Shown here: in pieces, positions 1-7,780 of the stretch
Numbering within the stretch: position 1 is the first letter of the stretch
Layout: every line of letters starts with the position of its first letter
From: Hymenobacter polaris
Lineage (GTDB): Bacteria; Bacteroidota; Bacteroidia; Cytophagales; Hymenobacteraceae
Direction of reading: 5' to 3'
Length of the DNA stretch: 64,000 bases
NCBI RefSeq assembly: GCF_012927305.1
Contig: NZ_JABBGH010000002.1
Coordinates: 186,001-250,000, forward strand
Made by a program: the position numbers and the translations under genes
The notes under the pieces: model-generated
Told to the model about the DNA's origin: nothing
The model's database searches: none
The model's input: only the letters and a program-made list of their open reading frames with translations

Positions 1-2
1 CG

Positions 3-542
3 CTCGAAGCCACCGATTTTGAGGAGCTGAAAGCCGTGGCCTTCAACCCCGAGCTGTGGCGCTACACCCTCACCCGCGCCGACGATACCGTGAGCCTGGC
101 CGCCTACATGGCCGACGCCATTCAGCTGCGGCACGAGGAAAAGCGCTATCCGTTTGCCATTATTGACCGGGCTACGGGGCGGCTGGCGGGCAGCACCAGC
201 TACTACCACATCGTGCCCGCCGACCAGCGCCTGAGCATCGGCTACACCTGGGTGGGCGCCGATTTTCAGCGCACCGGCCTCAACCGCGCCGCCAAGCACC
301 TGCTGCTGAGCTACGCCTTCGACCAACTGGGCTTCGAGCGCGTGGAGCTGGAAACCGATAGCCGCAACCATAAGTCGCAAACCGCCATGCGCCGCATGGG
401 CGCCACCGAGGAGGGCACCCTGCGCAGCCACCGCATCACGCAGGGCAACCTGCGGCGCGACACGGTGATTTTCAGCATTATTCGGCCCGAGTGGGACGAG
501 CTGCGCCGCACCACCTTTGCCGAGTATGATGCCCGCGGCTAG
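3..542 (+). CDS. GNAT-family N-acetyltransferase (RimJ/RimL-like), 5' end outside window
   Basis: The reading frame is open from the first bases of the window, so the true start lies upstream; the leading residues LEATDFEELKAVAFNPELW are the usual early part of RimJ/RimL-type acetyltransferases. The visible part has the GNAT core: a beta-strand region with GSTSYYHI, then IGYTWVGADFQRTGLNRAAK, where the acetyl-CoA pyrophosphate loop is expected, and the C-terminal RMGATEEGTLRSH signature that is common in this subgroup. The family transfers acetyl groups from acetyl-CoA to N-terminal or small-molecule amines; the substrate here cannot be told. The stop codon overlaps the start of the next gene, suggesting translational coupling. 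Confidence 0.85.
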   Translation, partial: LEATDFEELKAVAFNPELWRYTLTRADDTVSLAAYMADAIQLRHEEKRYPFAIIDRATGRLAGSTSYYHIVPADQRLSIGYTWVGADFQRTGLNRAAKHLLLSYAFDQLGFERVELETDSRNHKSQTAMRRMGATEEGTLRSHRITQGNLRRDTVIFSIIRPEWDELRRTTFAEYDARG

Positions 543-966
543 CTTTCCAGACCCCCTAGGGCCGGCCCCCAACCCGGTGCCGCCCGCCCGGCGGCCGGGG
601 CTGCTGCGCCGCCGGGCGGCCAGCTTCGGCCACGCCCTGCGCGGGGTGACGGTGGCGCTGCGCACCGAGCTGCACCTGCAGTTTCACGCGGCGGCTTCGG
701 TAGTGGTACTGGCCCTAGGGGCCTACCTGGGCCTTAGCCGCCTCGAGTGGGCGCTGGTGGCGCTGGCCGTGGGCGGCGTGTGGACGGCCGAGCTGGTGAA
801 CACCGCTATCGAGGCGCTCACCGATTTGGTGTCGCCGGGCTACCACCCGCTGGCGGGCAAGACCAAGGACGTGGCCGCCGGGGCTGTGCTGCTGGCCGCG
901 CTGGCGGCGCTGGCGGTGGGGCTGCTGGTGTTTGGGCCCAAGGTGTGGGCGCGCTGGGGGCCCTAG
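526..966 (+). CDS. Diacylglycerol/undecaprenol kinase family protein
   Basis: Small integral membrane kinase of the DgkA family, which phosphorylates diacylglycerol or undecaprenol at the inner membrane. The core FGHALRGVTVALRTELHLQF, the hydrophobic segments VVVLALGAYLGL and WALVALAVGGVWTAELVNTA, and the signature ELVNTAIEALTDL followed by KTKDVAAGAVLLAAL are all typical. Length (about 146 aa) is slightly above the usual 120 because of a Pro-rich cytoplasmic N-terminus. I chose ATG 526 (ATG 529 is equally possible) over the TTG at 517. It overlaps the preceding acetyltransferase by 17 bp. Gram-positive homologues act on undecaprenol; which lipid is used here is not visible. Confidence 0.85.
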   Translation: MMPAASFPDPLGPAPNPVPPARRPGLLRRRAASFGHALRGVTVALRTELHLQFHAAASVVVLALGAYLGLSRLEWALVALAVGGVWTAELVNTAIEALTDLVSPGYHPLAGKTKDVAAGAVLLAALAALAVGLLVFGPKVWARWGP

Positions 967-990
967 GGCCGCGCTAACTATTGGGCGCGC

Positions 991-1021
991 TTGGCGTAAA
1001 GCAGCGAAGCTTTTACCTTTT
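991..1021 (+). promoter_or_regulatory. Candidate Bacteroidota promoter (TTG-N20-TACCTTTT)
   Basis: TTG at 991-993, a 20-nt spacer and TACCTTTT at 1014-1021 match the Bacteroidota sigma pattern (-33 TTG, -7 TAnnTTTG) with one deviation in the last base. It lies 15 nt before the ATG of the lipoprotein gene at 1037. Short matches of this kind arise by chance, so this is moderate support. Confidence 0.45.
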
Positions 1022-1036
1022 ACGCTGCTTCGCACT

Positions 1037-1498
1037 ATGCGTTCTTTACTTCTTTCGGGGGCCACCGGCCTGGCGCTGCTGCTCGGGGCCTGCCAGCAGG
1101 ATGTGGTGGTGAACACGCCCACCACGCCGCCCGTTTCGGGCTTAGTGAGCGATGAAACCGTAGCCCCCACCAGCGCCAACACCGTAGACCCCGTGCCCGA
1201 GCGGGCCATGCGTCTCGATAGCTCCTCCCGGCCGCTGTGGCTGCGCCAGCGCATCCAAAACATCCTTTCTACCCATAAGCGCAGCCCGGTTATTCGCATC
1301 ACGCGCTACCGCTACCGCGACCAGACGGTGTACTATGAATCGGCGCCGTGCTGCGACCAGTACTCAACCCTCTACGACGAGAATGGCGCCGTGCTCTGCC
1401 ACCCCGAAGGCGGCATCACGGGCCGCGGCGACGACCGCTGCGCCAATTTTAACAAGCGCAGAACCAACGAGCTGCTCGTGTGGCAAGACCCGCGGTGA
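1037..1498 (+). CDS. Lipoprotein of unknown function (DUF6970-like)
   Basis: A 153-aa exported lipoprotein. The N-terminus MRSLLLSGATGLALLLGAC is a type II signal peptide with lipobox LGAC, so Cys19 should be lipidated. A low-complexity Thr/Pro/Val linker follows. The conserved part runs from about residue 75: RITRYRYRDQTVYYESAPCCDQYS, then LYDENGAVLCHPEGGITGRGDDRC, with four further cysteines that may form disulfides. I recognise this CCDQ and GGITGRGD pattern from small Bacteroidota lipoproteins assigned to DUF6970, with no known function. The ATG at 1037 was chosen because it gives a clean signal peptide, although the frame is open further upstream. Confidence 0.7.
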   Translation: MRSLLLSGATGLALLLGACQQDVVVNTPTTPPVSGLVSDETVAPTSANTVDPVPERAMRLDSSSRPLWLRQRIQNILSTHKRSPVIRITRYRYRDQTVYYESAPCCDQYSTLYDENGAVLCHPEGGITGRGDDRCANFNKRRTNELLVWQDPR

Positions 1499-1513
1499 GG
1501 TAGTCTTTAAAAT

Positions 1514-1544
1514 AAAGAACGTCAGATGAGCATGACGTTCTTTT
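1514..1544. repeat. Short palindrome, outer stem of REP-like family A; likely terminator
   Basis: AAAGAACGTCA (1514-1524) and TGACGTTCTTT (1533-1543) form a perfect 11-bp stem with an 8-nt loop, followed by T. The stem equals the outermost arms of the larger family A palindrome at 43022-43114, so this looks like a minimal or internally deleted copy. It sits between two plus-strand genes and could end the upstream transcript. Confidence 0.7.
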
Positions 1545-1576
1545 GCGTTTGATTACCAATTTCATCCTCTCCCCTC

Positions 1577-2068
1577 ATGATTAACACCATTGCCAAGCTG
1601 GGTACCTTCAATGTGTGGGCCAACGAAACGCTGCTGCGCCGCATGGACTCGTCGGTGGCCGCCGGCAAAGAGATTCCGCACGGTGCGCTGCGCATTTTCA
1701 GCCACGTTATCAACGCCCAGGCCATCTGGATTGCTCGCCTCGGCGGTACCCAAAGCCCCCTCAAGGTGTGGCAGGAGCACGACCTGGCCGGCCTGCACCA
1801 CTGGCATGAGCAAACCTCGCAGCGCTTTGCCGACCTCTGCCAAACCACCGACGAAGCCGAGCTGACCCGCCACATCCAGTACAGCAACTCGCAGGGCGAC
1901 GCCTTCGATAGCCAGGTAAGCGACATCCTCACGCACTGCGTGGTGCACGCCAGCTACCACCGCGGCCAAGTAGCCACCAAAATGCGCGAGGGTGGCCTGG
2001 AGCCCGTTAACTCCGACTTCATCACCTACTGCCGCGAAATGAGCGGCCAAGTGCAACCGCAACTCTAA
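1577..2068 (+). CDS. DinB family protein
   Basis: A 163-aa four-helix-bundle protein of the DinB/YfiT superfamily. These metalloproteins bind a divalent metal through three histidines; the pattern is visible as His43 (in FSHVINAQ) and His124/His128 (in HCVVHASYHRGQVA), the C-terminal HxxxH pair being diagnostic. Members include thiol-dependent S-transferases and DNA-damage-inducible proteins of unknown activity, so the reaction cannot be assigned. The ATG at 1577 begins MINTIAKLGTFNVWAN, the usual first helix. The stop codon lies directly against the left arm of a family C repeat. It appears to be a single-gene unit. Confidence 0.88.
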   Translation: MINTIAKLGTFNVWANETLLRRMDSSVAAGKEIPHGALRIFSHVINAQAIWIARLGGTQSPLKVWQEHDLAGLHHWHEQTSQRFADLCQTTDEAELTRHIQYSNSQGDAFDSQVSDILTHCVVHASYHRGQVATKMREGGLEPVNSDFITYCREMSGQVQPQL

Positions 2069-2080
2069 TCACTGATTGGC

Positions 2081-2213
2081 GCGGATTTTTCCGGATTTCA
2101 CGAATTTTGTGGACGTAAAAAAGGCTGTCTAATCAGGCAGCCTTTTCTTTTTAGCGAGCTTAGTTTAGCTGTTTGTAACCATCCATAAAATCCGTGTAAT
2201 CCGATAAATCCGC
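2081..2213. repeat. Family C inverted repeat (GGATTT/AATCCGT type)
   Basis: The left arm at 2081-2115 (GCGGATTT...TTTTGTGGACG) and right arm at 2183-2213 (CCATAAAATCCGTGTAATCC then GATAAATCCGC) are imperfect reverse complements. The same arm sequences recur at 56665-56844 and, in variant form, at 61078-61239, 4811-4869 and 5424-5484. The loop contains an intrinsic terminator. The arms fall immediately after the DinB stop and about 20 bp from the stop of the convergent TlpA-like gene. Confidence 0.75.
2117..2152. terminator. Bidirectional intrinsic terminator
   Basis: AAAAAAGGCTG and CAGCCTTTTCTTTTT form an A/T-flanked GC stem around a 10-nt loop between the convergent genes for DinB (plus) and the first TlpA-like protein (minus). 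A-run on one side and T-run on the other fit termination in both directions. Confidence 0.8.
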
Positions 2214-2234
2214 TTTAATCCGCGGTTCAGACAA

Positions 2235-3383
2235 TTACTGCGCGGCGGCGGGCAGCACGGCGGCCAGCTTCTGGCTTAGCTCTTCGCCACGGAGGTTTTT
2301 GGCCACTATGCGCCCATTGGGGTCGATAAGTAGGTTTTGCGGAATAGCTTGAATGTCATATAATTGGGCCACCTCGTTGTTCCCTCCTTTCAGGTCCGAC
2401 AGCTGGGTCCAGGTCAGGTGGTCGGCCTCGATGGCCTTGAGCCAGTCTTCGCGGCCGCTGAGCTGGTCGAGCGACACGCTCAGCACGGTAAAGTTCTTGT
2501 CCTTGAACTTGTTGTAGCTGGCCACCACGTTGGGGTTCTCCTGGCGGCAGGGGCCGCACCAGCTGGCCCAGAAGTCCACCAGCACGTACTTGCCGCGGTA
2601 GTCACTCAATTTCACCGGTTTGCCGTTGGGGTCGTTCTGGGTAAAGTCGGGGGCTAGGTTGCCCACGGCCAGCTTGCGCGCCCTGGCCAGCTTGATGGCA
2701 TACTCTTGGCCAAGCTTGCTATTGCGCACGGCCGGGGCCAAGCCATCAAACAGGGGGCCCATCACGGCGGGGTCGAGGATATTGTAGCTGAGCTCATCAA
2801 GGACGAACAAGCTCACCATGCTTTGCGGGGTGCTTCGGATGAACTGTTTCTGCCCGGCCTTCTCGTCGTCCCAGGCAGCATGTAAGCGTCGGTCTTGGTC
2901 CGCGGCAAATACTGTGTCTTGCAGCTTGGGCGAGTTGTTGCGGAACGCTGCCCCCAAGGCCCACGCACGCTCGCTGATGGGGCGCAGCTGGGTTGCAAGG
3001 CGAGCCTGGGCTACGTTGAGCGGGGTGCCGGATAGCGTAGCGTTGGGTAGCGAATCGGGGCTGCTCAGCTTGATGGTGCCCGGTTCCAGATAAAGCTTGT
3101 AGCTGCGATTAGCAAGGCCAGTGGGTTTGGTGCCCGGCCGTAGCACAAACAGGTAGGCTGGCATAGGGTCAGTTACTTGGCCCTTAAAAGTGAAGCGCCC
3201 TTTCACTACCTCGGCTGAATCTGCCACAATCTTTTGGGCTACCCAGTAGCGTAAGTAAGCCTTGGTAGCCGGCGTTTTTGGATTGAGCCGGCCCTGCACG
3301 GTGTAGGAACCACCCTGGGCCAGCAGGGTAGTGGGGGCCAGCAGGGTGGCCAAGGCGAGAGGCAGCAGGCGAGTTAGTTTCAT
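2235..3383 (-). CDS. TlpA-like thiol-disulfide oxidoreductase with N-terminal DUF4369-type domain (copy 1)
   Basis: A 382-aa exported protein. The signal peptide MKLTRLLPLALATLLA... is removed near LLAQ; the N-terminal half (YTVQGRLNPKTP..., about 25-130) resembles DUF4369, and the C-terminal 140 residues are a thioredoxin fold of the TlpA/ResA type: GKYVLVDFWASWCGPCRQENP with the CxxC active site, then IQAIPQNLLIDPNGRIVAKN with the cis-Pro. Such proteins reduce periplasmic disulfides or handle apocytochromes; the electron donor is unknown. ATG 3383 was chosen over an upstream alternative because it starts the signal peptide. It lies 142 bp downstream of a close paralogue on the same strand. 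Confidence 0.85.
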   Translation of the reverse strand: MKLTRLLPLALATLLAPTTLLAQGGSYTVQGRLNPKTPATKAYLRYWVAQKIVADSAEVVKGRFTFKGQVTDPMPAYLFVLRPGTKPTGLANRSYKLYLEPGTIKLSSPDSLPNATLSGTPLNVAQARLATQLRPISERAWALGAAFRNNSPKLQDTVFAADQDRRLHAAWDDEKAGQKQFIRSTPQSMVSLFVLDELSYNILDPAVMGPLFDGLAPAVRNSKLGQEYAIKLARARKLAVGNLAPDFTQNDPNGKPVKLSDYRGKYVLVDFWASWCGPCRQENPNVVASYNKFKDKNFTVLSVSLDQLSGREDWLKAIEADHLTWTQLSDLKGGNNEVAQLYDIQAIPQNLLIDPNGRIVAKNLRGEELSQKLAAVLPAAAQ

Positions 3384-3524
3384 GAGTAGCAGGGGTAGCG
3401 AAGTAGCGTAAAACGGGCCGTAAGCCAATAGGAATAGGCAACTGACTCGCCGCTGAGTAGGCCGGCCACCGGCCCGGGGTAGCCACTAGGCCGCCCAGTG
3501 TTGCTGCTGCTTCGCGGTTCAGAC

Positions 3525-4694
3525 CTACTGCGCCGAGGCAGTGGGCAGCACGGCGGCTAGCTTCTGGCCCAGCTCCTCGCCGCGGATATTCTTGGCCACG
3601 ATGCGGCCGTCGGGGCCGATGAGCAGGTTTTGCGGAATGGCCTGGATGTCGTAAAGTTGGGCCGCCTCATTCTTCCAGCCTTTCAGGTCTGATACCTGCG
3701 TCCAGGCCAGCCCGTCGGTGTCGATGGCTTTTAGCCAAGCGTCGCGGCCGCTAGGCTGGTCGAGCGACACGCCTAGTACGGTGAAATTCTTGTCCCTGAA
3801 CTTGTTATAATTAGCCACCACGTTGGGATTTTCCCGGCGGCAGGGGCCGCACCAGCTAGCCCAGAAGTCTACCAGCACGTACTTGCCGCGGAAGTCGCTC
3901 AGCTTCACCTGCTTGCCAGTAGCATCGGCTTGAGTGAAATCGGGGGCGACGGCACCGATAGCCAGCTTGCGAATCTTGTCGAGCTTGGTAGCATAGCGTT
4001 GCCCGCGAGCCGACTGGCGTACGCTTGGTGTCAGCCCCTCGAAGATGGGCCCTACCACAGCCGCGTCGGGCGCGAAGCCGCCTAGGTCTTCTAGCGCATA
4101 AAGACTAACGAGGCTGTTGGGATGGCTTTGGATGAACTGTTTCAGTAGCACGTTGTTAGCCGCCTCGGCTTCGTCGTTGCGCTTGTCGATGCTGTCTTCA
4201 AAGGCCTTGTCCTTACGCTTTTCGGGCGTGGCAGCGCGCCACTCGGCCATTACGGCATCCATGCGGGCGGTAGTAAGCTGCGTCAGTTGCTTGAGGCGCT
4301 GCTGGTCAACGTTGAGCGCTGTGCCGCCGATGGTAGCATGAGCCAGTGAATCGGGACTGAGGACGCGCGCGGTGCCCGGCTCCAGGAATATCGTAATGGG
4401 TTGATAATGACTAGGACGGTTCAGGAAGAAGGGATGGCCGGGCTGGGCTACTAACAGCTGTGCTTTTACGGGGGCGGTCACATTGCCCTTAAAAGTGAAA
4501 CGCCCCTTGTTTACGGCTGCCGAATCGAGCTGAAAGCCAGTGGGGCTGGGCATGAGGATGTAAGCTTTGCCAGTCGGCAGTTTTTTGCTGAGCTGGCCCT
4601 GCACGGTGTAGGCGCCGCCTTGGGCAAACAGCAGGGTAGGGGCCCCTAGGGACAGAGCCAGCGACAAAGCGCGGCGCGTGGGCAATGTTTTCAT
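3525..4694 (-). CDS. TlpA-like thiol-disulfide oxidoreductase with N-terminal DUF4369-type domain (copy 2)
   Basis: A 389-aa paralogue of the gene downstream, with the same plan: signal peptide ending near LLFAQ, a DUF4369-like N-terminal domain (YTVQGQLSKKLPTGKAY), a charged helical linker (about 150-190, rich in K/E/R), and a thioredoxin domain with DFWASWCGPCRRENP and IQAIPQNLLIGPDGRIV. The thioredoxin halves are nearly identical between the two copies while the N-terminal halves have drifted, which points to tandem duplication followed by divergence of the substrate-facing domain. The ATG at 4694 starts a good signal peptide (MKTLPTRRALSLALSL). Confidence 0.85.
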   Translation of the reverse strand: MKTLPTRRALSLALSLGAPTLLFAQGGAYTVQGQLSKKLPTGKAYILMPSPTGFQLDSAAVNKGRFTFKGNVTAPVKAQLLVAQPGHPFFLNRPSHYQPITIFLEPGTARVLSPDSLAHATIGGTALNVDQQRLKQLTQLTTARMDAVMAEWRAATPEKRKDKAFEDSIDKRNDEAEAANNVLLKQFIQSHPNSLVSLYALEDLGGFAPDAAVVGPIFEGLTPSVRQSARGQRYATKLDKIRKLAIGAVAPDFTQADATGKQVKLSDFRGKYVLVDFWASWCGPCRRENPNVVANYNKFRDKNFTVLGVSLDQPSGRDAWLKAIDTDGLAWTQVSDLKGWKNEAAQLYDIQAIPQNLLIGPDGRIVAKNIRGEELGQKLAAVLPTASAQ

Positions 4695-4810
4695 AATACC
4701 ACAGGCAGGGTGCTTGCCCCCAAGGGGTTACCCTAGATTAGTGAGCCCGCAATATACACGCTGGCGCCCCTGCCCCTAGCTTAGCACCCACACTATTCTT
4801 TCACGGCTAC

Positions 4811-4869
4811 GTAGCCAGCTTGCGCTAGCAAGCGTATCCACGAAATCAGTTAAATCCGTTTAATCTGCG
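4811..4869 (+). repeat. Family C solitary arm with hairpin, leader of sixA
   Basis: This stretch begins GTAGCCAGCTTGC, holds a small hairpin (GCTTGC/GCAAGC), then CGAAATCAGTTAAATCC and TTTAATCTGCG, and abuts the sixA ATG. A nearly identical 60-bp copy lies before ppk1 at 5424-5484. Unlike the other family C copies there is no inverted partner nearby. Confidence 0.75.
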
Positions 4870-5367
4870 ATGAAGACCCTGTACCTCATGCGCCACGCCA
4901 AGTCGAGTTGGAGCTTCGACGAGCTGCGCGACCAAGAGCGCCCCCTCAACGACCGCGGCCGCGACGACGCCCCCCGCATGGGCCAGGCCCTGGTGAAGCG
5001 CGATATTCACCCCGATTTGCTGGTCAGCTCGCCCGCCGTGCGCGCCCTGAGCACCGCCGTGCTGGTGGCCCGCGAGCTGGGCTACGAGCGCGACACTATT
5101 CAGATTGAGCCCGCCATCTACCAGGCCGACCTCGACACGCTGCTGGGCGTGGTGCGCGCCCTGCCCGACACCGCCGAGGCGGTACTGCTCACGGGTCACA
5201 ACCCCACCATCTCCGACGTGGCCAACCATCTCTCGCCCTCGCCCCTGCACGGCGAAATGCCCACGGCTGCCATCATGTGCCTGCGCTTCACCGCCGATAA
5301 GTGGGCTGACGTGAAGCAAGCCAACGCCGAGTTTTACTTCTACGACTACCCCCGCAACGAGCGCTAG
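4870..5367 (+). CDS. sixA: SixA-type histidine phosphatase
   Basis: A 165-aa protein of the histidine phosphatase (phosphoglycerate mutase-like) superfamily. The phosphate pocket signature is LMRHAKSSW, with Arg8 and the phospho-accepting His9; the second basic pair is in LLTGHNPTISD near residue 118. E. coli SixA removes phosphate from a phosphohistidine of the nitrogen phosphotransferase system; the target here is unknown. The gene directly precedes ppk1, and both have the same leader repeat, so they may respond together in phosphate or polyphosphate metabolism (inference). Confidence 0.85.
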   Translation: MKTLYLMRHAKSSWSFDELRDQERPLNDRGRDDAPRMGQALVKRDIHPDLLVSSPAVRALSTAVLVARELGYERDTIQIEPAIYQADLDTLLGVVRALPDTAEAVLLTGHNPTISDVANHLSPSPLHGEMPTAAIMCLRFTADKWADVKQANAEFYFYDYPRNER

Positions 5368-5423
5368 CCCTAGACCCTAGGCCCCTAGTAGCCACCCAAA
5401 TGCCCCTAAGCCCTAGGGTCCGC

Positions 5424-5484
5424 GTAGTCAGCTTGCCACCGGCAAGCGTATCCGCGAAATCAGTTAAATCCGTTAAATCTGCGG
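5424..5484 (+). repeat. Family C solitary arm with hairpin, leader of ppk1
   Basis: Direct repeat of 4811-4869: GTAGTCAGCTTGCC, hairpin GCTTGCC/GGCAAGC, then CGAAATCAGTTAAATCC and GTTAAATCTGCGG, ending one base before the ppk1 ATG. The hairpin keeps base pairing despite sequence changes in its loop (CTAG-type versus ACC), suggesting the structure matters. Confidence 0.75.
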
Positions 5485-5485
5485 T

Positions 5486-7591
5486 ATGGAAATTCTGCCT
5501 CGCGACCTGAGCTGGCTGCGCTTTAATGCCCGCGTGCTGCAAGAGGCGCAGTGCCCCACGGTGCCGCTGCTCGAGCGCCTCAAGTTCCTGGCCATCTTCT
5601 CGGCCAACCTCGATGAGTTTTTCAAGGTGCGGGTGGCTACGCTGCGGCGCCTGGTCAAGCTCAAGAAGAAAACCCGCGCCCAGCTGCCCCAGGCCCGCCC
5701 CAAGCGCCTGCTGGCTGAGGTGCTGGCCGAAGTGCAGCGCCAGCAGGAGCTGTTTGGCCGCACCTTCCGCGAGGAGCTGCTGCCGGCCCTGAAAGCCGCT
5801 GGCATCTGCCTGCTCGAACCCGAGGAGTTGACGGCCGCCGAGCGCGAGTGGGTGCAGCACTACTTCGAGGACGAGGTGCGCAACCTGCTTTCGCCGGTGG
5901 TGCTGGATGATACCCTGCACCACCTGTTTCTGAAAGACCAGGCCAGCTACCTCACCTTTCACCTCACCCGGCCCCTAGGCCCCGCCAAGGGCAGCAGGGC
6001 CAAGAAAGCGCCGGCCGAGCGCGTGGTGGTGATGGAGCTGCCCACCAAGCGCCACGGCGGCCGCTTCGTGGCGCTGCCCGGCGGCGCGGGCACCCCCGAT
6101 AGCCCGCACCGCGTGCTATTCCTCGACGATGTAGTGCGGGTGGGTGCCCCCGGCATGTTTGAGGGCTACCAGCAGGTGGCCGTCAACGCCATCAAGCTGA
6201 GCCGCGACGCCGAGCTGGACATCGAGGAAGAAGTATCGGGCGACTTGCTGGCCAAGATTCGCAGCAGCCTGGCCAAGCGCGCCACCGGCTACCCCGCCCG
6301 CCTGCTCTACGACCCCGCGATGCCCCCCGCCGTGCTGCGCGCCGTGAAGCACAAAACCGGCATCACCGACGAGGAGCTGGTGGCCGGCAGCCGCTACCAC
6401 AACTTCCGCGATTTCTTCGGCTTCCCCGACTTTGGGCGCCGCGACTTGCTGAACCCCGCCTGGCCCGCGCTGCCCCACCCCACGCTGCCGCGCACCGGCC
6501 CGCTGCTGCCCGCCGTGCTGCGGCGCGACCACCTGCTGCACCCGCCCTACCAGCGCTTCGAGGTGCTGACGCGCCTGCTGCGCGAAGCCGCCCACGACCC
6601 GAGGGTGAGCGCCCTCAGCATCACACTCTACCGGGTGGCCAGCAAGAGCGCCGTGGTCAAGGCCCTGCTCAAAGCCCTCAAAAACGGCAAGCAGGTGACG
6701 GTAGTAGTGGAGCTAAAGGCGCGCTTCGACGAGGAAAACAACACCTTCTGGGCCGAGAAGCTGCAGCGCGCCGGTGCCCACGTCATCTTCACCCCGCCCG
6801 AGCTGAAGTGCCACGCCAAGCTGCTGCTCCTCACGCGCCGCGACGAGGCTACCGATGAGCCCCGCCGCCTGGCCTACCTCAGCACCGGCAACTTCAACGA
6901 GAGCACCGCCGACCTCTACGCCGACCACGGCTTGTTTACGGCCCACGAGGAAATGACCGCCGAGGTTGACCAAGTGTTTCGCTACTTCCAAACCGGCGCC
7001 GCGCCCACCCACCTGCGCCACTTGCTGGTGGCGCCCTTCACGCTGCGCGCCCAGCTGCTGCGCCTCATCGGGGCCGAGGTCGAACGGGCGCGCCGGGGCG
7101 AGGAGGCCTACATCATCTTGAAAATAAACTCCTTGGAAGACCCCGGCATGATGGCGGCGCTCTACGAAGCCAGCCAGGCCGGGGTGCACATCGAGCTGCT
7201 GATTCGGGGCATTGGCTGCCTGGTGCCGGGCCTGCCTGGCCAGAGCGAAACCATCAGCCAGCGGGGCCTAGTGGACCGCTACCTCGAGCACGCCCGCATC
7301 TACGTGTTTGCCAATGGCAGCGAGGAGAAAATCTATTTGTCGTCGGCCGACTTTATGACCCGCAACCTCGACCGGCGCGTGGAGGTGGCCTTCCCGGTGC
7401 TCGACGAAAGCCTGCGCGCCGAAGTGCGCCAGCTGCTGGACCTGGAGCGCCACGACAACGTGAAAGCCCGCGGCTTCGATAACGAATACCTCATCAACGG
7501 CCAGCCGCCGCTGCGCGCCCAGGAAGCCGAGTACCGCTACCTCAAAAAGCTGGCCCGGCCGCGCCGCGCCAAAAAGCCTAGGGCTGGTTAA
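5486..7591 (+). CDS. ppk1: Polyphosphate kinase 1
   Basis: A 701-aa PPK1, which reversibly polymerises the gamma phosphate of ATP into polyphosphate. All domains are present: the N domain beginning LPRDLSWLRFNARVLQEA, the head domain, and the two phospholipase D-like C domains. The autophosphorylated histidine is His443 in ELKCHAKLLLL and the second conserved histidine is His602 in LEHARIYVF. Further signatures are SITLYRVA, ELKARFDEENN and STGNFNE. Length matches the family (about 690-720). ATG 5486 follows the leader repeat by one base. It is the second gene of a sixA-ppk1 pair with a 118-bp gap. Confidence 0.97.
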   Translation: MEILPRDLSWLRFNARVLQEAQCPTVPLLERLKFLAIFSANLDEFFKVRVATLRRLVKLKKKTRAQLPQARPKRLLAEVLAEVQRQQELFGRTFREELLPALKAAGICLLEPEELTAAEREWVQHYFEDEVRNLLSPVVLDDTLHHLFLKDQASYLTFHLTRPLGPAKGSRAKKAPAERVVVMELPTKRHGGRFVALPGGAGTPDSPHRVLFLDDVVRVGAPGMFEGYQQVAVNAIKLSRDAELDIEEEVSGDLLAKIRSSLAKRATGYPARLLYDPAMPPAVLRAVKHKTGITDEELVAGSRYHNFRDFFGFPDFGRRDLLNPAWPALPHPTLPRTGPLLPAVLRRDHLLHPPYQRFEVLTRLLREAAHDPRVSALSITLYRVASKSAVVKALLKALKNGKQVTVVVELKARFDEENNTFWAEKLQRAGAHVIFTPPELKCHAKLLLLTRRDEATDEPRRLAYLSTGNFNESTADLYADHGLFTAHEEMTAEVDQVFRYFQTGAAPTHLRHLLVAPFTLRAQLLRLIGAEVERARRGEEAYIILKINSLEDPGMMAALYEASQAGVHIELLIRGIGCLVPGLPGQSETISQRGLVDRYLEHARIYVFANGSEEKIYLSSADFMTRNLDRRVEVAFPVLDESLRAEVRQLLDLERHDNVKARGFDNEYLINGQPPLRAQEAEYRYLKKLARPRRAKKPRAG

Positions 7592-7780
7592 GCTCGGCAG
7601 TAGGACCCTAGGCGCCCGCTGTAAGGCTTGGAATAGGTAATGTTATTATTCGGATACTGGACGGTAAAAAAACGGTTGCCGCCTTGGTGCGGAACTACTT
7701 AGAAGCCGCTGCACTTTGCGTAACTTGCGTGCCTTCCCTTTCTATTTTTAAATCCGGCGCGTATTCCAGCAACTCTACCT

